From: Prevotella sp. | Lineage (GTDB): Bacteria; Bacteroidota; Bacteroidia; Bacteroidales; Bacteroidaceae | Direction of reading: 5' to 3' | NCBI GenBank assembly: GCA_017428805.1 | Contig: JAFRQC010000032.1 | Location: 1-23,810, forward strand | Length of the DNA stretch: 23,810 nucleotides | In this document: piece after piece, positions 19,301 through 23,810 of the stretch | Layout of the letters: the number at the start of each line of letters is the position of its first letter | Numbering within the stretch: position 1 is the first letter of the stretch | Notes under the pieces: generated by a model | What the model saw: only the letters and a program-made list of their open reading frames with translations | Database searches by the model: none | Told to the model about the DNA's origin: nothing | Program-made: the position numbers and the translations under genes

Positions 19301-19489
19301 CGTCTCGGCCACGACTCCCAGTTCGTCGTAATAGTCGATGTGCCGCAGGAACGTGGTTCCCGCGTTATCGAGAAACGTCTTCGTCTGGACATAGTTCTTC
19401 GACGGGCTCTGGGCAGACAAGGTGGTATGTGCCATCATTATAAGGAACAGGAACAGAAACCTGTTTGTTTTAAAACTGACTGGACTCAT
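16295..19489 (-). CDS. Exported RHS-repeat protein with variable C-terminal toxin tip
   Basis: This 1064-residue protein has a signal peptide (LFLFLIMMAHTTLSAQ, to residue 27). A DUF6443-like N-terminal region is followed by many YD repeats (YVYDRYGRLAY, YSYDAIGRL, YTYDALGRL). The RHS-associated core runs from YVTDHLGSTR (744) through RFTGKELDRLNGLNMYDFGARWYD to YCENNPLRFIDPDGRE (840-854). After the DPDG motif a 210-residue tip begins, with GAFRHALWQAQ (His921), GDAHE (His944) and ADLHNNIIGR (His970), resembling DUF6973-type toxin tips. The DNA changes from GC-rich in the core to AT-rich in the tip near 16930. RHS shells enclose and deliver such tips to target cells. The tip's enzymatic activity is unknown to me. 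It starts 24 nt after the T9SS-tailed gene. Confidence 0.87.
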   Translation of the reverse strand: MSPVSFKTNRFLFLFLIMMAHTTLSAQSPSKNYVQTKTFLDNAGTTFLRHIDYYDELGVVAETVDVGGNTSQTPVVTRTEYNKQLKPSRHWAPVPSTGLGYLGHVYDKTQNTYGTSLAYTTNDYDDFQELSSTWKPGDAWEERPATMVRRVVPSGVVRKYSVDASGNLCDDGTYPYGLLMSTTTTDEDGRSVTVYTNMHGNTVLERRDEDNDTYYVYDRYGRLAYVLPPMCQQCSTSELPKYWYKYTYDDRGRCTEKQLPGCDPVKYWYDEANRLQSEQDGHLRSQSLYRNYSYDAIGRLTLQTISSTRGEATESNARAVEVKNYYDDYTCKQDFASLYSVWADSIFSRQPLQAVAKGKLTASLSTTSDGKKCFEMYHYDERGRVAYKLSAYSDSWLKAVHTSYNFVGDVASCMESVYKHIEYPKYLLARRITRNTYYPGTRLLESTTVTHTDKNRNTTSQVISHPIYDVFGNVTANDRPGTAADMAYDYDKLHGWLKGISSPCGFSEQLQRETAANAQFSGNIGSMQWRNTSNGELHHYDYTYDALGRLTDALYSSSGNETAGRYDEQVTYNSNGSITSLQRNGMKNDGTFGAIDDLTVTYDGNRLMKVTDDAEALNYNGALDFDDGDDADCEYQYDSNGALTYDGNRGITSISYDYGHHPSSIISRTKRKGIYNIYTPDGRKLSSQHVAYVPNGNGGNRRISSMDLYVDGLILRGGKPLMWQFDGGYVDLDDNGSPTGWNYYVTDHLGSTRMVVSSDNTVRETISYYPFGSEMTMQDPALMTGDFQHPYRFTGKELDRLNGLNMYDFGARWYDVAGVPMWTSVDPLAEKYYNVSPYVYCENNPLRFIDPDGREMGLPEEMLFGIRHPLVASRIGTVITGHNVINISTNATRFATREMILYGSMPKEQEERGSENGAFRHALWQAQITSEFGTSIAKQAGDAHEDNPNIDMNQTFYTNINEADKSADLHNNIIGRTIGESVKGAKMNVTAKAVLNIFINEGLYQAQKVKGGYQVVRVKLDSSKGNELMKIFNQLDENGMYPSDRLKPENDKIRRYEALQNSLN

Positions 19490-19513
19490 AAGATATTGTA
19501 ACGATGATGCTGA

Positions 19514-20608
19514 TTAACTTACTTTAATAACTTGCTTCCGGTCACCAGCTATGATTGTCAGCATGACGATGCTGTTGATGGGACGGTTGTTAAGCACCAT
19601 TGTTTCATGATGCTCACCCTGACTGAGTGTGGAATGGACAATACTTCCCAGCACCCTTCCTGCAAGATCACATGCGTAGAATGTAGCGGTTATATCTTCC
19701 GAAACCTGATAGTCAAGCCGGATTTCCCTGTTACCGGGCTGCAGTGATGCCGACATCTTTATGGGGAATGGTATTTCCCTGTCATTGTCATTGCCGTCCG
19801 GGTCTGGAGACTGTTCATATGCCTCTCTTTGGGCAATGAGTTGGCTATTGGCGTCATCGTATGCCAATTCTGAGAGTTGCACATCCGGCATATATAATGA
19901 TGTGTACGTCGTGTCAGACACGGTTTCCCCGTTTAACTTGCATTTTATGACCCGGGTGTCCATTACAGGGTATCTGCAGCCGGCATAGTACCACAGATAT
20001 TTGTCTTCAGTGACTTCTGATACTATATGTACCACGGTGTCTTCATCTTCATCATCATACTCTGATATGTTTGTGTTATGATGATGAACCCTCAGCACAT
20101 CCTTCAAAGTCTCGTTCCCGTCGGTAAGAATACCCCGGCCGTCACAAACGGTATAGCAGAAGCCTTCCCCTTCATCGGAAAACGTACCATAATATACGGT
20201 CTTACAAGAAAAGGTACCGGCAATGCTGTCCCCGTAGGCAAACGGGTATTTCAGTTCCGGTATAAGGCTATCCTGTACACTGCACATGTCGCGCGTCTGG
20301 AATCCACGCATGGACAGATCTTTGTCAGTAGCAATATAGTGAAGCATGAGATCGCCTTCGACATTGGTCAGGCTGTCGTTCCTCAGGAAGATTGTCTGCT
20401 TGAAATATCTGTCGTCTTTCTGCGCGGAAGGCAGTTCCCACACGCAGTCTTCCCCCCTATCGCCCGGTGATGTATCATCTGCAACGACACGATACAGTTT
20501 GTCGCCGTCACGGAATCCGTTGTACTGCCTTGTTATTGATGTCTGGCCATAAGCATCAATGGCAAGCAGAATTGCAATGGCCGCTGAAAGTATAATTCGG
20601 GTTCTCAT
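19514..20608 (-). CDS. Exported protein with T9SS-like C-terminal sorting domain
   Basis: This 364-residue protein has a signal peptide (MRTRIILSAAIAILLAIDAYGQ). The middle region is beta-rich with an acidic stretch (EYDDEDEDT) and no family I recognise. The last 80 residues fit a type A T9SS sorting domain: IRLDYQVSEDITATFYACDLAGRVLGS, then LSQGEHH, and an end strand MLTIIAGDRKQVIKVS. Such tails direct secretion through the type IX system to the cell surface. The gene sits between the two RHS-type genes, 2 nt after the first and 24 nt before the second, so it is likely part of the same machine, for instance as a surface anchor or carrier. That role is inferred. Confidence 0.7.
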   Translation of the reverse strand: MRTRIILSAAIAILLAIDAYGQTSITRQYNGFRDGDKLYRVVADDTSPGDRGEDCVWELPSAQKDDRYFKQTIFLRNDSLTNVEGDLMLHYIATDKDLSMRGFQTRDMCSVQDSLIPELKYPFAYGDSIAGTFSCKTVYYGTFSDEGEGFCYTVCDGRGILTDGNETLKDVLRVHHHNTNISEYDDEDEDTVVHIVSEVTEDKYLWYYAGCRYPVMDTRVIKCKLNGETVSDTTYTSLYMPDVQLSELAYDDANSQLIAQREAYEQSPDPDGNDNDREIPFPIKMSASLQPGNREIRLDYQVSEDITATFYACDLAGRVLGSIVHSTLSQGEHHETMVLNNRPINSIVMLTIIAGDRKQVIKVS

Positions 20609-20610
20609 CT

Positions 20611-23600
20611 CTATTGTTGCAACTTTAAATGATAGTTATATTCTTCTATTTTCCTGTAGTTTTGATCATACTTGGCAGTGAGTCTGCCAAAAGTGTCGTA
20701 TGTATAGACCGTTCCCAAGTTGGAATCGTCAGTTTCTGAGGTCATTCCGAAATAGGGGTCATAAGTGTACGTCGTGATATGTGCAGAAGGAGGCAGCAGA
20801 CTCCTTATCGCAGCATTCAGGTTTCTCAGATTGGTACAGTCACCTTGATTCTCTATTTTCCTGTATGCCTCTAACTGCAGTATTGCGGATCTGAGATTGG
20901 CAGATGCCTGCAAGCTCGTACTATTCATATTGTCTATAACGGCAATAGGGAAACGACCGCCATATCCCCAGACATAAACTCTGTCCTGCGTGTCGTTGAG
21001 CCTGACAAACTCGGGATTCAGATATTGATCATACGTTATGACTTCCCCTTCTTTGTATATATCAGCATGATAGTTTATGCTGTTACCATTTATAGAAGGT
21101 GCATTTATACTATTATTACTGGTATTCTTCACTTTATATAAGGATTTCAGCATGGGCATAGACGAATCAGAAACCATCTGATAGTCCTTACAATTCCCTC
21201 CAACGATTTCCCCGTTGCGCCTATCTACAGTCTTTATCGCGTCTGCGATTATGTTTTTTCCTATCAATCCTTTCACAGCGGCTATTGCAGGTGATGAACT
21301 GCTGTTCATGATATCCTGTATGTCATCAGGGTAATAGTAAACTGAAGATTTGCTGTCATAGCTGTTCCCGTCACTACGGGAATAACCTGTACTTTTAGTG
21401 CGTCCCTTGCTATAACCTATAGAATAAGATTCACAGATAGAGTCGCACTTGTTTCCATCATAATAATAAATGGATGAGGTGATTTCATCAAGACGAAACC
21501 TCCGTGTTACATATTCCGACCTGCTTATCAATGTATAGTCGGTATTCTCAGGGCTTACCATCTTATACCCATATTTTTTGCTTATGTTCAAGTCACGCGT
21601 ATCGTATGAATATTTCTTGATGCTTCTTATCTTACTGTCTTTACCAATGAACACCTCTTTTAAAGGTTTGTCAATCAAAAGGGCGGAATTGCAGAATTCA
21701 CCTACAGGGTAAGCCATATAAGTATAGTCCTGATTGCTACAGCCTTCCATCCCATGCCTGTATCCAGATTTCTTGCCACAGATAATGTTTTCAATCTTTA
21801 TCAACTCCGGAACAGCATGCTGTGAATGAATAAGAACATAGTTAACAGGTGGTGATACTATCTGAGGCTCAAAAAAATGGATTGTTCTGAGTGAATCATT
21901 ATTTTCGCCATAGACAACTTCCTCAACTTCCGTATAGCAAACAGGCGGTCCCATAAAGGTGTTGAAAGGCTTTCCCGAGGTAATTCTTGAGGCACGAAGG
22001 ACCCAACCATAGCCAATCCAATCTGAGCCAACAGTATATTCAGGTGTGTAATAAGTTGCACTGTGTATGCTTGGATTCGTCAGGACGCCGCTACTTGAAC
22101 CTGTGGTATTATAATCGGCATCATGCAGTTTGTATATATAAGTTGTTCTCTGAGTGATGTCTGCTCCAGAGTGTGTCTTCGTGGCCAGGCGCCGTCCTTG
22201 GATCTTGGTCAAATAATCAGGAGATTTTATTGTGCCATTTATCTTGCTATACCTGTGGGGCTCATAAGTGAACACATCAATTGCTCCAGTCGGATAATAA
22301 ATGCTGTCAAGGCAGAAAAAGTCGTTAGCTGTTAATATGTCTCCCTCTACCCAACTGCTAGTAAAACCTGAAGGGGTCGCATTGGGAGCATCTCCGATAG
22401 AACAATAAGGGTTACTTCCACTTATACTTCCATGCAGGTCAACATAAACTTGTGTACCTGTGTTTGTTGTCCATGAGTCGTATGGAATGAAATTGCCATC
22501 CGCATCTGTATCTGTAAGTGAATACTGAAGTCTTGATTTGGAGAATCTGTAGTCGTAGGAAAACCTGTATGGAGGAAGACGGTTACCGGCTGCGTCATAC
22601 TGAGTAATAGATGAAAGCATTTGCCGATAATTATACCAATCAGTGCCTGGCTCCTCCCACATCCTATCTTCCAATTTGAACGTTCCTGAATTGTCAAGTT
22701 CATATCCTTTTACAAAAATACCATTCTCGTCTCTCAGTTCTATCTTATTGATTCGCTTAGACTTTCTGTCTTCCCTTATAGGTTGGCCGATGTTTCCTCG
22801 GTCAGTTCTGTCGGCTGCATAAAATGTAACAGAACCAAAGTCAGATTCGATGAGCTTTATTCTCTTCGTTTGGTATTTATTATAATTATCAGCATTATCT
22901 CTTATCACAGAAAGGTCATAATAGTCCTCATCTTCATAGGTGAAATTGAAGTGTCCGCCTTTTGTCGTTTCGATTCTTGTGAGAAACCAAGATGTTGATT
23001 CTGTGGATTCTGGCACTGTACCAGTTACTCGTTGCTCTGCAGCTTGGAAATAAAACTTGGTTCCATCGTCGGCAGTTATACAATATCCATTATCAGCGAA
23101 CTCAATTTTATACGATTCGTCAGGGTACAAAGTTCTCTTGATCGACCTGTCATCTACAGATACTTCTATCGTGCCGCTATGTCCGGGAAGCGAGTAGGTG
23201 CATTCGTCAGGCATGGAGTTCCACCGAATTCTATCCAGTAAGTCATAAGGAAATGTAGCATTCGCTATTTTTTCCAGATAGTCAATATCAGTATGATGGT
23301 CGGTTTTCCAGTCTTGGGTATAGTCTTCGACATCATTTGTACCTCTTATAGTCGTAGCAATGACACCGCCGGCCATCAACGCCCAACCCAGCCCAATGGG
23401 AGATGCCTCTGTGCAGGAAGTGACGTCTCCACTATAGAATGTTAGGGATATGGGTAAGTCATAGCCTTTCCCTTTAAGTTCCATCAATGGGATATTCAGA
23501 GAAAGTTGTCCCTTGCTAAGTGCTGTCTCTGCCTTTGCGGCAAGACCGAACTGATTCGCATTAACACTTGGACGACTAATGTCTGCTTCAACCTGTGCAG

Positions 23601-23658
23601 ATGCCGGGATTGATAATAGGGATATGAATAATGCTAATGTAGAAAACAGTCTGTTCAT
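20611..23658 (-). CDS. Exported RHS/YD-repeat-like protein, first gene of the toxin locus
   Basis: The protein has 1015 residues with a signal peptide (MNRLFSTLALFISLLSIPASAQ). The region after it (ALSKGQLSLNIPLMELKGKGYDLPISLTFYSGD) followed by IGLGWALMAGGVI is the standard start of Bacteroidetes RHS-like and SpvB-like wall proteins. Strand-rich sequence follows, with scattered YD-type repeats becoming clear at the end (TTYTYDPYFGMTSE, TVYTYDTFGRLTAKYD). It lacks the RHS-associated core (no DPxG motif) and has no toxin tip. It may form the first half of a shell completed by the 1064-residue protein, by analogy with the TcB/TcC pair of Tc toxins. It ends 2 nt before the T9SS-tailed gene. Base composition is somewhat AT-richer than the operons to the left. 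Confidence 0.8.
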   Translation of the reverse strand: MNRLFSTLALFISLLSIPASAQVEADISRPSVNANQFGLAAKAETALSKGQLSLNIPLMELKGKGYDLPISLTFYSGDVTSCTEASPIGLGWALMAGGVIATTIRGTNDVEDYTQDWKTDHHTDIDYLEKIANATFPYDLLDRIRWNSMPDECTYSLPGHSGTIEVSVDDRSIKRTLYPDESYKIEFADNGYCITADDGTKFYFQAAEQRVTGTVPESTESTSWFLTRIETTKGGHFNFTYEDEDYYDLSVIRDNADNYNKYQTKRIKLIESDFGSVTFYAADRTDRGNIGQPIREDRKSKRINKIELRDENGIFVKGYELDNSGTFKLEDRMWEEPGTDWYNYRQMLSSITQYDAAGNRLPPYRFSYDYRFSKSRLQYSLTDTDADGNFIPYDSWTTNTGTQVYVDLHGSISGSNPYCSIGDAPNATPSGFTSSWVEGDILTANDFFCLDSIYYPTGAIDVFTYEPHRYSKINGTIKSPDYLTKIQGRRLATKTHSGADITQRTTYIYKLHDADYNTTGSSSGVLTNPSIHSATYYTPEYTVGSDWIGYGWVLRASRITSGKPFNTFMGPPVCYTEVEEVVYGENNDSLRTIHFFEPQIVSPPVNYVLIHSQHAVPELIKIENIICGKKSGYRHGMEGCSNQDYTYMAYPVGEFCNSALLIDKPLKEVFIGKDSKIRSIKKYSYDTRDLNISKKYGYKMVSPENTDYTLISRSEYVTRRFRLDEITSSIYYYDGNKCDSICESYSIGYSKGRTKSTGYSRSDGNSYDSKSSVYYYPDDIQDIMNSSSSPAIAAVKGLIGKNIIADAIKTVDRRNGEIVGGNCKDYQMVSDSSMPMLKSLYKVKNTSNNSINAPSINGNSINYHADIYKEGEVITYDQYLNPEFVRLNDTQDRVYVWGYGGRFPIAVIDNMNSTSLQASANLRSAILQLEAYRKIENQGDCTNLRNLNAAIRSLLPPSAHITTYTYDPYFGMTSETDDSNLGTVYTYDTFGRLTAKYDQNYRKIEEYNYHLKLQQ

Positions 23659-23725
23659 TTTATGATTATATTATTTAAGTTTCGGTTGTTGATTTTGAAC
23701 AAAAACCTTGAAAACCCCTTGCTGA

Positions 23726-23733
23726 GAAAGATA
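23726..23733 (-). promoter_or_regulatory. Probable -7 element of the RHS operon
   Basis: On the minus strand this is TATCTTTC, one base off TAnnTTTG, about 68 nt upstream of the ATG at 23658. No clear -33 TTTG is seen. It overlaps one arm of the palindrome at 23731-23748. Confidence 0.4.
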
Positions 23734-23748
23734 CTCTTGTCAGAGTAT
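23731..23748. repeat. Perfect 7-bp inverted repeat at the RHS promoter
   Basis: ATACTCT-TGTC-AGAGTAT is a perfect inverted repeat with a 4-nt spacer, upstream of and touching the putative -7 element. It could be an operator for a dimeric regulator or a small hairpin. A second short palindrome GCTTG-TGTG-CAAGC follows near 23770. The rest of 23749-23810 shows no gene. Confidence 0.4.
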
Positions 23749-23810
23749 TAACGCCATTTGTTGTAATTCTGCTTGTGTGCAAGCACCCAGCCTGCCTTCC
23801 AACAAATACC

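Overview
The window looks like a chromosomal stretch of a gut- or rumen-type Bacteroidales, most likely Prevotella or a close relative. The evidence is lipoprotein signal peptides of the Prevotella pattern (M[KR]Q.+LWM.AAILTICG...C), TAnnTTTG-type -7 promoter elements, a PorT-type beta-barrel protein, a type IX secretion (T9SS)-like sorting tail, RHS proteins with a DUF6443-like start, and three small-molecule kinases of the TIGR02172 paralogous family. Most of the window has balanced to GC-rich coding sequence. The 15.8-16.9 kb part is clearly AT-richer.

Region 1 (1-5961, minus strand) reads as one operon, transcribed right to left. It holds a frameshifted secreted beta-helix-like protein (pseudogene), a lipoprotein fusing a HAD phosphatase to an M15 peptidase, a cytidylate-kinase-like protein, an aminoglycoside-phosphotransferase-fold kinase, an exported tyrosine phosphatase, and a second kinase of the same fold that runs off the left edge. 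Gaps are tiny or are ATGA overlaps. A third kinase paralog (6142-7023) stands alone on the plus strand behind a promoter so close that its mRNA may be leaderless.

Region 2 (7064-13852, minus strand) is a second operon that begins with another cytidylate-kinase-like protein. A condensation/acyltransferase-like protein, a VanX-type D-Ala-D-Ala dipeptidase lipoprotein and a PLP decarboxylase of the histidine/serine type follow. The last gene is a 925-residue single-chain amino-acid ABC transporter holding lipoprotein signal, permease, substrate-binding lobes in swapped order, ATPase and a C-terminal extension. Two GC-rich palindromic repeats lie in frame inside it. A working hypothesis is amino-acid uptake coupled to decarboxylation, with cell-wall dipeptide cleavage as a possible amino-acid source. 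This is inferred from gene order only.

Region 3 (14.2-15.8 kb) has a small outer-membrane barrel gene ending at a strong hairpin terminator, then about 0.8 kb of debris. The debris comprises the 3' end of an acetyl-CoA hydrolase/CoA-transferase gene, nested palindromes, an iterated GTGATAGC inverted repeat, a 22-bp tandem repeat, and the last 28 codons plus terminal repeats of an IS3-family element.

Region 4 (15829-23658, minus strand) is a four-gene RHS-type polymorphic toxin locus. It encodes a 1015-residue exported RHS-like protein, a 364-residue exported protein with a T9SS-like tail, a 1064-residue exported RHS protein with a complete RHS core and an AT-rich, His-rich C-terminal tip, and an overlapping small lipoprotein that is the natural immunity candidate. 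This split RHS/T9SS arrangement is the strongest candidate for an under-described system here. The single-chain ABC transporter is the second.
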